64,000 bases of DNA from Parietaria judaica (lineage: Eukaryota > Streptophyta > Magnoliopsida > Rosales > Urticaceae). The position numbers and the translations under genes were made by a program. This document shows, piece by piece, positions 1-13,300 of this stretch. Numbering within the stretch: the stretch's first letter is position 1; each line of letters opens with the position of its first letter. The stretch covers positions 16,344,556 to 16,408,555 of the forward strand of contig OX940868.1 of assembly GCA_954871525.1 (NCBI GenBank), in the 5' to 3' direction. The notes under the pieces were generated by a model. The model was not told where the DNA came from. It saw only the letters and a program-made list of their open reading frames with translations, and made no database searches.

Positions 1-1471
1 CGCAGGACCTTTCATGGAAGGTCAGTGTCAATAATATGCAGATTCGAGACAGGGACGTATACAAAATATAAAAACCGCTCGCCATATACAAAAAGAAAAG
101 AAAATAGTTTAGGAGTACATTTAACTGGAGACTAAAACATCTTCGGGCTGTGACAAATGCAGGGACCGGCGAAAGTGTGGGAAAGGCTGCTGCTGGACCT
201 GGAAGTGGCTGGAAGTCTGCCCGGGATTGAAGGCGAAGAGATCGCTCCCCTCGCCAAGGAAAACGTCGCCACTCCCTAAACGAAGAAAACGCCGATGTAT
301 AGTGCCCAAAGCTAACCTACTGCTCACTGACTCAGTCGGACTCGGAGTCGCTTTTTTTGCTCGTGAAAGAATGTAATGGCCGTGAACTACAGACAAAAGG
401 GAGTAAAGTGTGAAAAAGAAGGGCCACGGTACGAGTGATCCGGTGGCGTAAGTAAATAAAATGTTTTGTTTTTGTAGTTTCCATCATTCTATAAATGATG
501 GTAAGATTTTTGAACCATGGTTCTCTATATACTAGCTTATGCAAATGCTTGCAAGATAAAGTAAGTGGTTCAGTTGTCTGTAGTCTGTACTGAAGTTCCG
601 AGATTTCAAGCCAATAATGTTTCGAATGTTTAACACTCGATACGTCTAATTTGATCGGTTCGGAATTCGGTCTTCCGCCATAGTCACTTCTTTCACGACT
701 CAAACCAAAACTTTATTAATATTTTCTCGAGTATAGAACATTGATAACAAAAAGACAAGTGATTCTCAATAAACGTGTTGAGTTGTGAAGTCTAATTTGG
801 AAGTCTGACGCAAAGTAATCAAGTCGTGTAGCCTTAATTTTCGAGAGAGGGTATTTAGGAATCTCACGTGCAATTATTGTAGTCTTAATTTTTTTAATTT
901 AATTTTATAGTTGTGGCTGATATTTGTAATGCTTGTAGCACAAAGAGAGTGTGCGGGTAAAATGTAAGTAATTACCGAGAACCCCAACTTATTATAGTGA
1001 AAGACGATTTGCAAGCGGCAAATAAACGTTAATTTTCTGTATCACCTCTATTTTTCACTTTAATTCATTTCATTTTCAAATTCGGGGATTAGGATTATTT
1101 AATCCTAAGAAAGCATAATTACATGAGTAAGCATATTTTATAAAATGTTAAGAGACTCTGGACTCTTTTCTTTATATATGGCACAAACTTCATTCGTTCT
1201 GTTTACAATTATCTCAATTATCCCAAACAAGTGGATCATATTCTGGTTGAATCATTTATTTGTTTATCATTTCTTTAGGGTGTTTCTACAAAAGCCGATG
1301 ACTTTGAAACTAGAGAATTGTTGAGTTCGCGACATACAATTAAAGGGAATTTGAGGCAGAGAGAAACATTCAATTCCCAAGCAAGGAATCTCAGATAATT
1401 AATTCAAAATCCAGGCCCTCCTATTATAAGAAACGTATCCCAAATCCCCAATAGTTGCACTAGTTAAGGAA

Positions 1472-1474
<3 letters not shown>
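1..1474. other. left-edge sequence, no assignable gene
   Basis: The first 400 bases are less AT-rich than what follows and contain a minus-strand open frame ending at 121 (91 codons, last residues PEDVLVSS). A plus-strand frame also runs through the same bases from about 158 to 280. Either could be the edge of a gene that lies mostly outside the window. I recognise neither protein, and no splice pattern lets me choose a strand. From about 700 to 1474 the sequence is AT-rich and I see nothing in it. Confidence 0.3.

Positions 1475-1520
<46 letters not shown>
1475..1520. repeat. (TA)n microsatellite
   Basis: Uninterrupted TA dinucleotide run. Similar runs occur at 4500-4537, 16327-16375 and 42378-42397. 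Confidence 0.9.
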
Positions 1521-1522
<2 letters not shown>

Positions 1523-1550
1523 CCTCTTGGATGTAAAATAATCCGCCTAA

Positions 1551-1744
1551 CTGGGCCGTGCTTGAGATTTTCAGGGTCCGAGGCGAGGAGAAAGTTTGGG
1601 GTGAGGAGAAAGTTTAGAGCAAAAGTACTAGTTAAATATAATTTAAAGTAATTTCGAGACACTTAAATTAAGTTTTTTGGGACTCTTATTAGATTTTTTT
1701 TTTGTAAGCGCGAGCCTACTCTGCTCTCTTCATGCACGGCCCTA
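1551..1744. mobile_element. hAT-like miniature element (194 bp)
   Basis: The ends form short imperfect inverted repeats: CTGGGCCGTGCTTGA on the left, and TAGGGCCGTGCATGA when the right end is read inward. They are flanked by 8-bp near-identical direct repeats, CCGCCTAA at 1543-1550 and CCACCTAA at 1745-1752. An 8-bp TSD with a GGGCCG-rich end is typical of hAT elements. No coding potential is seen, so it is a non-autonomous copy. Confidence 0.6.
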
Positions 1745-1864
1745 CCACCTAAGATGAGTGAGGTGAAAAAACCATCATTTTAAGGAAGCATGTTGAGATT
1801 TCATGCAAATAATAAAGAAATCATTGGCAATTCTCACTTTTAATTGGTTTTATAAATAAAAAAA

Positions 1865-2122
1865 GGAAAACTCATAAAATGCCCAAAAATCACTTAACGT
1901 TTAAGGGAATTGTCCATAGTTTCAAACAATTCATTTATACCCATTTTTAAAAATATATTGGACCATATTAACCCTGATCTAAATTATATTTATTTATTTT
2001 CGTATTTAATTATTTATTATATATTTATTTTCGAAATTAAATTAATTATCCTTAAATTTTGGTTGAAAACTTCCCCCATTAATTAGGTTATCATTTAATT
2101 TTGTTATTTTGACCCAAAAATT

Positions 2123-2155
<33 letters not shown>

Positions 2156-3040
2156 ACGTCGGATTGACCACCATCGCCGGATTCCGTCGCGCATCCTTAC
2201 TCCATCACTCTCCGTCGCGGCGCGATGATCCTTCCCACGCAATCGTAACTGTAAATTTATTAACAGTTTTCTGTATATATGTTTAAAGTTTTAAGGTAAT
2301 ATATTTGATTTTACGATATTTTGAAGTGATAATTTCTCTTAGAGGGGAAATATTTTTGTAACTGGATTTACACGCTTTTTGTAAATGTTTTTACACTTTT
2401 TTGGAGTTATTTTACACAAATTTTTATTTATGGATATGTATATGAAATTTTAAAATCTTGTCAACGGATTTGTAAACAGATTTACATAAAATGAGGCAAA
2501 ACAAAAACCAAATTTCGTAAATAGATTTACATAAAATGAGGAGAAACGAAAACCAAGTTTTGTAAACAAATTTACATAAAATGAGGCAGAAGGAAAACCA
2601 AGTTTTGTAAACAGATTTACACATAATGAGGCATAACGAAAACCAAGTTTCGTAAACAAATTTACATAAAATTAAGCAAACGAAAATCAAGTTTCATAAA
2701 TAAAAATTCGAAATAAATATAGATTAATAGGAAAATAAATTTTAGATTTTAATCGTTAAAATAGGGAATATTAAAAGTGATTTGTTAGAGCTAATAAAAA
2801 ATAATACTAATTTATAGGGGAGATTTGTTTTTAATTAATTTATTCAATTTGCTACATTTGAGGAAAACATTATTTTTTTTATTTTAATTTAAAAAATGAA
2901 TTATAATTAAATGTGGTTTAAAAATTAGAAGGGCAATTTAGTCCATATTTCAATTTGTTGGTAGTTATAATTTCCATAATTAGAAATGGATATTTTTTTT
3001 AAACATTGAGCCACAAATGGGCATTTGACTCATTTATGGC
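1865..3040. mobile_element. degenerate MULE-like element with minisatellite
   Basis: The left end (about 1865-1920) and right end (about 2990-3040) match the two ends of the element at 46515-48515, including the motifs AAATGCCCA, TGTCCATAG and CACAAATGGGCATTT. The two ends are imperfect inverted repeats of each other around ATGCCCA. Inside, in order, are a TC microsatellite (about 2131-2154), a GC-rich stretch of about 95 bp that looks like a captured gene scrap (2155-2250, not identified), and five tandem 45-bp units (2472-2695). I could not find a matching TSD, so the outer limits are approximate. Confidence 0.5.
2472..2695. repeat. 45-bp minisatellite, 5 copies
   Basis: Five head-to-tail units begin at 2472, 2517, 2562, 2607 and 2652, each opening with GTAAA and containing TTTACA and mostly AATGAGG. 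The period is divisible by three, so the minus strand stays open as a 15-residue repeat. That open frame is a by-product of the period and not a gene. Confidence 0.85.
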
Positions 3041-3059
3041 CATTTCCATTATATTTATG

Positions 3060-3784
3060 GAATACAGATAAGAAATCCAATGCTAATTTGTCTCGCCATA
3101 TATGGGAGTTTGTTTCGTACTATCCTTGGTTTTTGCAATCATCCACATCTTTACACTTGGGCTTGAAGATCCGTTGTCTCTGGCTTTCTGTTTTGGCCGG
3201 TGCCAATAAGTCTTTGAATCAAGTGTTCTCTTGCCGGCTACGGAATCGGAATCCAATTTTTTGGAAATCCAGAAACCGGAATTCCGATCTCTTATTTTTG
3301 TTTTCTTGCTAGAACCGATAATTTTTTATTTCTCCAAAACTAAAAATATGGGATTATAAATTTTTCAATCTCCTTATCAACAACATTAATATAATTAGTC
3401 TTAAATTGTCAACGTTAAACTTATGCAATTGTACAAACACATGTAGATAATATTTAGTAGATACCGTTTTGTTTTGTCAATTCTTAACAGGCATATAAGT
3501 GGAGGAGGTGTAGATAGAAAAGTTAATTTATATTTACCGGATAATTTGTTGTTGGAAAGAATGGGTACCGGTGGTTTTTTTTTTTTTTTATTTATTTATT
3601 TGCCTTTTTCGGCCTTGTCGTGTTTTTTTTTTTAGCATCCCTAACCACGCCTTGTCCTGCAACGGTTTACCAAAAAAGTCATTTACTAGTAACATATGGG
3701 TATTTTTGTCATAAATATCCTAGGAGAAAGAAGAAAAAAACACAGTTTACATTCAAATAGGTTTATGTTTAATTATCCATATTG
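3060..3784. repeat. 3' flank of the ABCG gene, duplicated upstream of it
   Basis: Segments at about 3078-3210 and 3390-3500 are recognisably similar, in the same order and orientation, to 18310-18435 and 18905-19000 on the other side of the ABCG gene. Shared strings include AATGCTAATTTGTCTC, TGTTTTGGCCGGTGC and TAGTAGATACCGTTTT (AAGTAGATACCGTTTT in the upstream copy). Between and after these the region is AT-rich, with T-runs near 3578 and 3626. It contains the presumed 3' UTR of the ABCG gene, but no clear poly(A) signal could be chosen. Confidence 0.6.
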
Positions 3785-4496
3785 TTATCTTCGCTGGTAA
3801 TTCAGTCGTCCGATGCAGTACGCGAAAATGGCGGCGAAAACAATTGGAAAGGCAACGAGAACGAGGGCGACGAAAGGTAGTTCTTCGTAGTTGAACCCGA
3901 AATAGTCCTTCAAGAAAGCAGCCACGGTTTGAGATTGACCGTTGACCTCAATAAGCTTCTCTAAGTCTCCATATTGTGAGGTCAATAGGCCATTTAGTGA
4001 CCAAGATGTTGGAGTCAAATAGTGCAACCATATCCACCATTTTGGAATTTGCTGAAAATATAAATATTGTTTAGTGAAAAATAAGAAGAAAAAAATCTTT
4101 ACATAATTAAAGTAATTTTATAAGTATAATTAAAATGTTTATTAGTATTGAGGTTAGTCATACGCAAGGTAGGATGAAGTTGTATTAGTTCAAACTTAAA
4201 AAGGCAAAGTTTAGCTCTAACATTTCAAAAGGGACCTAAGCCATCTGAAAATTTTGTATACGGTACTCGGTTTTGTCCTGGTTCTGGTTCCAGTCCCGTT
4301 CCTAGACTGATTTTACTAATTTAATTTTTAAATCAGGAACCAGGAACCAAAACCGGGACAACGCCTGAAATTCCATAATTTTATCCCAGTCTCGTTTTTA
4401 ATACATTATATATTTATCCATGTATTGTATCATAGTGTTTCTAATGATGAATATGTCATTTTTAACTTTCCAAATTTTATGATATGACATGATACT

Positions 4497-4539
<43 letters not shown>

Positions 4540-7377
4540 CTTCTCTCTACTTCTAGTTTTCTTAGGTTTACTTTCATTGTACTCTATTTTTATTCTCCCT
4601 CCACGAGAAAAAGAAAAAAGGCCACCGCTCCTTCTTCTCCGTCGCCGTCGTCCCAAATTTGGTCACACATCTATTCTTGTACCCCGTTTATATATAAAAC
4701 TGAAACTTCTATGCTTGTCACGGTTTCAAACCAATAATTTAAAAAAATAATAATAATAATAATAAAAAAGGGACAAGACAAGTAAAACCTAAATTCCCGG
4801 CTACCGGTTTGGTTTCACCCCTACGTTTTGACCCGATCCTGGCCTGATTTTGCTCATAAAAACAGACCTTTTTTGTAATGGGGACAAGGACAAGGTGTTC
4901 GAAATCCATGGCCCGGATTTAATACTATTATTTTTTTCAATAATTCATTATTGTTTTAGATTTGAGTTTAAAATCATAATGATTCAAATTTTGAACTATG
5001 TTTATTTATTAAGGTAATTTTTAATACATCGTTTCGAACTTAGGCCAGACAGGTTTTCATGCCGATAAAAGACCGAGTCACGGTTTCACCAATACTAGAA
5101 ATTATCCTTTAGTTCCTCGACTGAAAGTATAGTAAAGCATTCTTACAGTTTTAGGAATGACAAAGCCAGCGAAGAGGCTGAACATAGTGTAGAAAGTGGA
5201 AGCCAAAATAGCGGCAATGCTGGAGTTTGGTGTGAGAGAAACAAGCATCATTCCAAGGTAGTTGTAGTACATAAATGTAGCCAAAACCCCAAAGAGGTAC
5301 CAGAAGATCTTGTAAGCTGATATATAGTATCCGATCATCGGGTACATCACGATCACGACAAGCGAGGCCTGCGTAAAAAGATATGGAATCTCAACTGTTA
5401 CCTGCAAAAGAAGGCGAAACAAATTAGTCTTTTCGTTAGCTTTCAATGATCAAATTTAAAACTGAAAATAGTTTTTGAACAAATTGTTTTACTTGTGCAA
5501 GTGCATAGGCTGTGGAAGAGTACATTCCCGCAAACCTTTCGCGGTACATGGCATTCTTCTCAATAAATACGTGTTGCAGCACAGTTGAGCAGTTGTTAAT
5601 GCCTAGGAAGATGACGATATTGAACATCGAGCCGCATGCGTTGAGCAAGTTTTGTTGATTGTTTCTGCCAAGTTTCCGAAATGGCGGGTAAATAAGGAGA
5701 TATGCATGTTGCTGAAGAAAATAGTTAGCGAGGTTTTATTTACATGTTTTGACCCTGGTTCCAAAATAGCGCGCCGAAGATGACCGCTGACACAAAGGTT
5801 GAAGCGATGCGGAGCAAGTTGTAATACGGGTTTCTCCAATAAGATAAGTTTTGCTTCCACATGCATGATTTGAATTGTCCCCATGAATTTTGGGAAAAGC
5901 GAGTTGGGAAGTGCAAATCACTTGAGTCCGCCGATGGAACGCTGAATTGCTTTACGAGATCTTTGTTGTTCCTGCCAATCATGGTATCGAGACTAAGTTA
6001 CATAAACTTGAGCTTTATCCGACACTTTGAGTAGGGACGACATTTCAAGTTCAAACACGAGACAATTAGTCATAAAGTAAACGAGTTTGAATCTACCTTT
6101 AATGAAATTCAACGCAAATCGACATGAATAAATTTTTGTTCTAGCGTATAAGTACAAGAAATAGGCTTATGTTAGGAAAATTTCGGATATAGCAACGATC
6201 AGCATATATACAAGAAGTTTATGTGGTTCGCACCGTTATCGAGTTGCCTACTCCATATTGTAAAGTGGGGTACAAGTGAAATGCTTCTCGAAGGTGAGAT
6301 CAATACGAACACGAGAACAATCTAGACCAAACCGACACGGTTATGAACATGTTTAAGTTATGACTCATTACATCTTATATTAAATTTTTTATGAGTTTAA
6401 TTCATTGTATTGTATCCTGTGATAAGTTAAAATGGGTCTATAGGGGTAGATAGATATAACACAATTAATAGATGGGACGAGCCTGAGTCTACACAACACG
6501 AATCTTGAACCTTTCCATACATTTTTAGTATTGTTGAGAGGGTTTTACTTACTCATACAAAGAAGAATCCCTGTAAATTTGGGCAAAATCGACACCAATC
6601 TCGGCTTCTAAAGAAGTAGAAGTGACATCTAATATCCACGTTGCCGGGTTGCAATCATCCTCAATCTTTGGAACTCCATGAATACTCTAAAAGATTAGCA
6701 GAAAAAACTCATTAATAAACTGAAGTGTTTGTAAGTAATATAGTGCATAAAGAGTATAACTGACCTCAAAGTATTCAATTACTCTGCTTGAGTGATTTCC
6801 GAGTGGTCCGGAGTATATTACGCGTCCGCCATTTTTCAAAAGAACGAGCTACAGCAAGATCGAAGAAGAGCACATGACCAGACGGATTTGCGGCTTGGAA
6901 GCTATGCCATTAGTTTTTATTTCAATAACACAAATTATAGCATGTCTTAACTAATTACCTCATCAAATGACTCAAATATGTCAATGCTAGGTTGATGGAT
7001 AGTGCAGACAATTGTTCGTCCCGTATCAGCAACATTCTTCACCGCTCTCATGACTATTGCAGCGGATCTTGCATCCAAACCGGTGGTCGGTTCGTCCATG
7101 AAGATTATCGAAGGATTTGATACTAGCTCAACTGCTATCGTGAGCCTCTTGCGTTGCTCGTTTGAAAGGCCACTAACACCGGGAAGGCCTACTAAGGCGT
7201 CTTTTATCTCATCAAGCTCAATCGTCTCAAGAACTTCTTTCACAAAGTCCTACAAAACATGGTACATCACTTCCTTCAGAATTGTTTAAGAGTTGGGAGT
7301 TTGACTTATGTAAGTGTAAGAGTTCGTGACTCAAATCCCTTTTCTTAGCCCAACTCGTTTCATAGCTCCGCGGTGCG

Positions 7378-7433
<56 letters not shown>

Positions 7434-10256
7434 CTTCTCTCTAAGTTTGCTGCTATTTTGAGTTTGATTAGTATGTGATTTGGTCACCATTTTAGTCTTC
7501 AAGTCAATATTCGGATCCAAACGCAGCCAAGCAGAGAATGCGACCGATTCCTCTACTGTTATATGAGGAGAGTGTATGTCATTCTGCTCACAATATCCCG
7601 ATATCCTGGCAAATGTCTCCTGTTTTTTTGGATACCCGTTGATCATAATGTCTCCTTTAATGTAACCGCTGGTTTTTCTTCCCGATAAAACATCGAGAAG
7701 CGTCGTTTTTCCTGCCCCACTAACGCCCATCAGAGCTGTTAGGATACCGGGCTGGAATGAACCTGTAACATCCGCCAGAAGTTGGATTTTCTTCTCCGTG
7801 TATCCCCGCTCCTTCATTTCCTGGAGATAAATTAGCAATAAAACTTATCAATTAACTCAAAGTTCATGGAAAGCTCTTGAGAAGAAAGATCAATATATAT
7901 ATGGTTACCAAAGATGTGTCCACAAAGTATTGTAGATCCCGAAACACTACTTTCAAAGGGCGGAAAGGTAAGATCATCCGTCCTGTTGATCAATATGATT
8001 CGACATCATGATGGCTGAAGAAACCGAATGATAAAAATGCACTATATGTATGAGCTTACCTTTATGAGATTCTGTTTTTGTCTTAGGATTTTCTTTCTGA
8101 TCAAGCACACTGCTTACAGAACTTTCGGCTCTCTGGAGCTCCGCAAGCTTTTCGTGCGTTATTATAGCACCCCTCGACGATCTAGGACCTGAAATATATG
8201 TACCGTCGCATCACATTGAACAAACATCCTAAATAGTAAATACAATGGAAAACATGTTCATTTGAAGTTAACTAAAGTATTAATTGGTTTACGTACTCTT
8301 CAAGAAACTTAAGGCTAAAATGTAGACAATATTGAAAGCTATTGTGAATCCAAATAAGGCAGAAATCGATATCCAGTTGTGACGTTCTTCGAAGTTTAAT
8401 CCGCGGTTTCTGAGTATTTCTGCTCCTAGTGTAGAGTTTGTGGATTGAATCTGCAAGTTTATTGACATGTTAATAAACCGATAAATGGATATTTTTTCAA
8501 TTTAAATAGTTTTTTCGGCATTATACCTTGGAATTTTTTGTATTCAATAAAAATTTACCCCGGATCTCATTGAATCATTTGGATATGATTAGAAAATAAG
8601 TGATGAGTTCCAACTAAATTTAAGTTGTAAGAAAATAGGAAGAACTCACATATTTTACACTTATACTTCGCTAAATCGTCGTAGTTTATATTAATTAGTT
8701 AATGATATTAATGGGGTGAAAGCTAAGCCCCATTTATTACTGAGATTCCGCGTTTGGTTATATTTTATATCTCATTCTAAAAAATGAAGAGAAAAATAAA
8801 AAGACTTTGATAAATGTGAATAGAGTGAGAGAAAAATCATAAGGATTTAGATGAACAGAAAATAATAGGTCCTATTTATCTGGGCTGGCCCTGGGTTTGT
8901 CGGGACCCTAGGTGAAGACTGATTTTGGGGCTCCTATCGTAATTGTAAAAAAAAAGTATAAATATATATTTGTCATCGTAAGGCTCCCGTTGCTACAAAT
9001 TAAAAATCTATTATAGGCCATGGCTCTCCTCAGGGCCGATACTGCACTTTAGAGAGAAATAACTTGAAAACACCTATTTGTCATCGTAAGGCCCCCGTTG
9101 CTACAAATTAAAAATCTATTATAGGTCATGGCTCCCCTCAAGGCCGATACTGCACTTTAGAGAGAAATAACTTGAAAACACTTATTTAATTAGTGTATTT
9201 TATTTTCATTGTAAAAGTTAAATAATAAAAAAGATGATTGTAGAAATATTTTATTAAAATGATAAACAATCATTTTCTATGCTTTTATTTTATACTTTTT
9301 GGAAATGAAAACAAAATATCATTTTTAAAAACGTAATCGAATGCTAGAGGGAGAAAAAGTGAACTCGCCTTTTGCCATCGTGGTGCAAGAAACTCGTTAA
9401 CCGATAGGCCGATCTCCCCGTATGTTAAAGGTGAAACCCAAAACCCCCATTTTAACCAAACTGGCATAGAGTCTGCAAATAACAAACAAAAACTTGAGTT
9501 CAAAATTTCATTTACTCAAACTTGATAATTATTCTGATTAAAATGATTATCTTGTTGAACAAGTAACCTTACCTTGAGTGACAATGAAGCCGGAAAATAT
9601 TAACAAAAGCATTACTGCAAAAGCACCGGCCGCGGATGCAACATCCATTCTCTTACAAAGCGCCGCCAGAGAACGAAACATGGACATTGACGTTACATGA
9701 ATGCAAAAGAACAGAAGTAACTGCTGGAAGAACCTGAAAAACTCGTTGGTTTTCTTCATTTAACTTCGGAATAAACTAAATTTCTCCTTGTATGACGACA
9801 AAAACGCATATTTGGCAATAAAAAATAGGAGATTCAATCTAGCACTGCAGTTTGCAATGATTATCTGGATTTATGTGTGAATGAAAGGCAACAAAAAATA
9901 CAAATGTAGTAATCCCTCCTTAAATTAATTAATACTGTTGGGAGTTGGGACTGTGAGATCATGTTATATAGTGAAGATATTATTTAGTTGATAAATTAAT
10001 ACTTAAAGGATTGAAAATAGAGAAATTGCACTAAATAGTCAAATTGAAACATAGGATTAGCAAAATAGTCAAATTTTGGTTAATTTTGTAAACTAGCCAA
10101 TTAATATGAGGTGGCATTTTAATAACATTTTTTATCTCTATAATACCATTTATTTAATCATTTTAATTATAATTTTCGTAATTAATTAAAAAAAATCATC
10201 ACAAATCAAGCTTAATTAATTATGCACAAATTTTAGAATTTAATAGCCAATTTGAA

Positions 10257-10312
<56 letters not shown>

Positions 10313-13300
10313 CTGGACAAGGACTAGGGTTTCGGGAACCCGAAGAAGACGAGGCTGACGCCGGCGAGGAATAGGCTTGCAACAAGATGGAGGGCATCCG
10401 GCTCCGACGATCGGCGACGACTTGACAAAGGCGCAGATTCTCCCCAATCTTCCGTTCCGAGACAGAGTCCGGGTCTTTTTCCGCGAGTTCGCCGAGGCCA
10501 AGGACTACACCGTTGAGGGGATGCCCATCTAGTGCACGCTCCTCGTCCACGAGAATCCCAACCTCGTCGTCCCGCTCTACACCATTGAAGAGGACGTCAA
10601 GAGCTCCTCCAAGCCCTACTGCGACCACTGCCGATGCACATGTGCTCGCATTTTTCCTTTTTGAACTTTTGAATTGGGAATTTCTGGAATTAGTTACGAT
10701 TGTTCTTGAGTGTTCGATTTCCTCTTCGTTTTCTTGTTTCCGATTCAAACCGAGAAGTTGATTGAAATGTGTGAATTGATTTGGGTTTTTCTGATCCCGA
10801 ATGACAGTTCATGGAACAAACCCGTGAAGGTGTTTTGTGTTAATGGCAGGTAACAGATTGAGCTTTGTGGACCACGGGCTCAGCGAGGCCGATCCCGAGG
10901 TTCGGACGATCGTGGACAAGGAGAAACAAGAGGCAGTTCCGGAGCCTCGAGCTCACCGCGTCAATTTCACGTGCAGTGCGGGTATGGAGATCGTCGGGTC
11001 GCGCCTCACCAACAAGTACTCCGAGGGGTTGCGCGCTCGGAAACACGGAGGCCACGACGATCGACGGCGAAGCTTCGGTGGTCTTACGGGAGAGAGAAAG
11101 AGAGAGAATATTTTTTGTATTTAAAATATTTGATTATTGTATTTACATTTTAATATGAATAATATTTTTTATTGTTAATTTACGTTGATTCGTTGTTAAT
11201 TTACGTTGATTCGTTATTAATTTACGTTGATTCGTTGTTGATTTATGTTAATTCGATGTTGATTTACATTAATTTGCGTGTTTAATTTGTTGATATTTTT
11301 TGAAAAAAAATAAATCCGAAAATTATATGAATGTTTTGAATTTAAAATTTGAATTATACAAAAAAGGGGGTTTGATTTTGATTGTTACCATATTAATAGC
11401 TATTTCAATTAATAGTAATATTTTCAATTAATGAAAATAAATGAATTTTTTAATTTTATTAAAACATGAGGGCAATAATGTAATTAGAATTCCATTTAAA
11501 TGGTTAATTGGCTAGTTTACAAAATTAACCAAAGTTTGGCTATTTTGCTAAACACACTTTCAGATTTGGCTATTTCTCCAAAGCGCCCTTGAAAATATCG
11601 TTTTCTAAATTAATGAAGTGGAATTTTGATTAGATGAATTCGACAAATTATTTTTAATTGTTCGGAAGTTATAATAAAAATAGCGATGGGCTCTAACTAG
11701 ATTTAAATTATAAGATTTACCGAGTATTAATTTAAAGAAGTTTTAGTGTACCTTTGAGCCTCAGGGCTATATCCAATGACGTAATAAGTGAGACAAGTCC
11801 AAACGATAGATTCCGAAAAGGAAACCGGAATCTTCAAGAGAGTTGACGGAAAAGCATAAGCCCAAGCCGGGTAGAAATGAAGTTCCTTCTGTTTATAGAA
11901 GATATCGAGCCTCTGAAGGGTCATGGCTATCTCGGGAAATCCGTCAACAAGAAAAATCAATAGAGCAAAGAATAAAGCACCCATGTAGTAAGTAGCATGG
12001 ACGGCGTCAACCTCCATCCTTGTTCGGAGAAATACCGTCATCGTGATCGCTGCAAGGATAACAAGCTGCAAGAAGAAATTCTAATTTAAGTATCAATATT
12101 TTGGCGGTATAAAAAACACTCTAAATATTTTAGTAGAGATAAAAATGCTGTAGCTATACACTTCAAAATGTGAGAATATTTTTTATGACCTTATAGCAAA
12201 ATAATAGGTTATAGCAACTACTATGATGTCGTTTTTGTTTTCGTGTCGTGAAACAACAAAATCACAGATGTAAGAATTTCGAACGAAAGAAAGCTAAAAA
12301 AGATAACCTGAACGGCTTTAAATACGTAAACGAATGAGTTCCTCTTCATGAGAAGGAACTCCCTCGATGTGCAAGCGCAAAGTAAATCCCATTTCGACAG
12401 ATTGTAGACACTGAGGGAAACATTGTCATAGCTTTGGGATTTTTCATATGGCTCTGAGAGTTCTTCTTCGAGCTTCTTCCCAAAGCGAGAAGCCTTGAAT
12501 CTCGTCGAGAATTCATTGACCGACACGAATCTGTAAATATTTTCGGTTGAGTTCCAGTATTGTTCTTGATCTTTCTTAGAGATGACCTGAAATGGATGAG
12601 CTCAAATGAAATGTTGAGTAAACAAGATAATAGAGATGAAGTTATATTACCCATTCCAATTGACCGATACCGTATTTCATAAATCGGGACAGGAAATTTC
12701 TGTCCTAGTTTTTAGAAATATGATTTTTTTTTTGTTATATACCGGTAAATCTTGATTTAAAATCAGTGAATCCCGGTGTAACCCCATTTCCCAATATCTT
12801 GGCTCAAAATCCAATACATGGGAGATTATTAAGTTATCAAAAAAACCGGGACGTGGAAGAATTTTTTTCAAATTCCCGGTTACTGGTCCTAGTTTCACTA
12901 TACAAGATAGTAACGAATTGATGAAGAAAGAACTTGCCTCTTGAATGAAATCGGCAATGCCTTTCCTCTCCGGACATTTGAATCCACATTCCTCAAAAAA
13001 GTCGAGAACATGATCGTGTGGGCCATGATACACGGTTTTCCCTTCGGACATCAAAATGAGATCATCAAAGAGATCAAAGACTTCGGGTGTCGGCTGAAGG
13101 AGTGACACGAGCACTGTGTAATCTTCGATACGAACAAGCTGTTGAAGATATGTGACAATCTGAAACGCAGTTGAACTATCTAAGCCATTGGTGATCTCGT
13201 CCATGAATAAAGCTTTGGTTGGACCTACGATCATCTCCGCCGTTGTCAATCTCTTTTTCTGGCCACCCGAAATGCCTCTCCGCACGGCATTGCCAACCAA

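Larger units (their letters stand above)
10020..11588. mobile_element. Pack-MULE carrying fragments of two host genes, in ABCG intron 10
   Basis: The element is flanked by a perfect 9-bp TSD, TTGAAAATA, at 10011-10019 and 11589-11597. The ends are inverted repeats of about 80 bp, starting with G on both sides and best conserved around AGCAAAATAG and TTTTGTAAACTAGCCAA. A 9-bp TSD with long TIRs beginning in G is the hallmark of Mutator-like elements. There is no transposase. The cargo, in order, is a TC microsatellite (10261-10310), a PHD-protein fragment (about 10320-10800), a serine hydroxymethyltransferase fragment (about 10845-11085) and a 21-bp minisatellite (11173-11277). It lies wholly between exon 10 (ends 11752) and exon 11 (starts 9733) of the ABCG gene, in opposite sense to the host transcript if the cargo is taken as sense. 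Confidence 0.9.

Noticed and set aside
332..703. 123-codon minus-strand open frame
   Set aside because: No similarity, no splice support, and composition like the surrounding non-coding DNA.
1460..1520. TA runs as possible matrix attachment or origin sites
   Set aside because: Simple TA microsatellites are common in plant introns and spacers; nothing further supports a function.
2424..2690. Minus-strand open frames with a 15-residue hydrophobic repeat
   Set aside because: They are produced by a 45-bp minisatellite whose period is a multiple of three; there is no gene context.
2472..2695. Regular repeats as a CRISPR array
   Set aside because: The units are contiguous with no unique spacers, in a eukaryotic genome, inside a transposon.
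7378..7432. Poly-isoleucine frame across the ATT repeat
   Set aside because: It is a microsatellite inside intron 16; the true exon ends at 7488 with a GT donor.
10837..11124. 95-codon frame with the SHMT fragment as a new chimeric gene
   Set aside because: The conserved blocks are in different frames and the upstream PHD part has a stop, so no single protein joins them.
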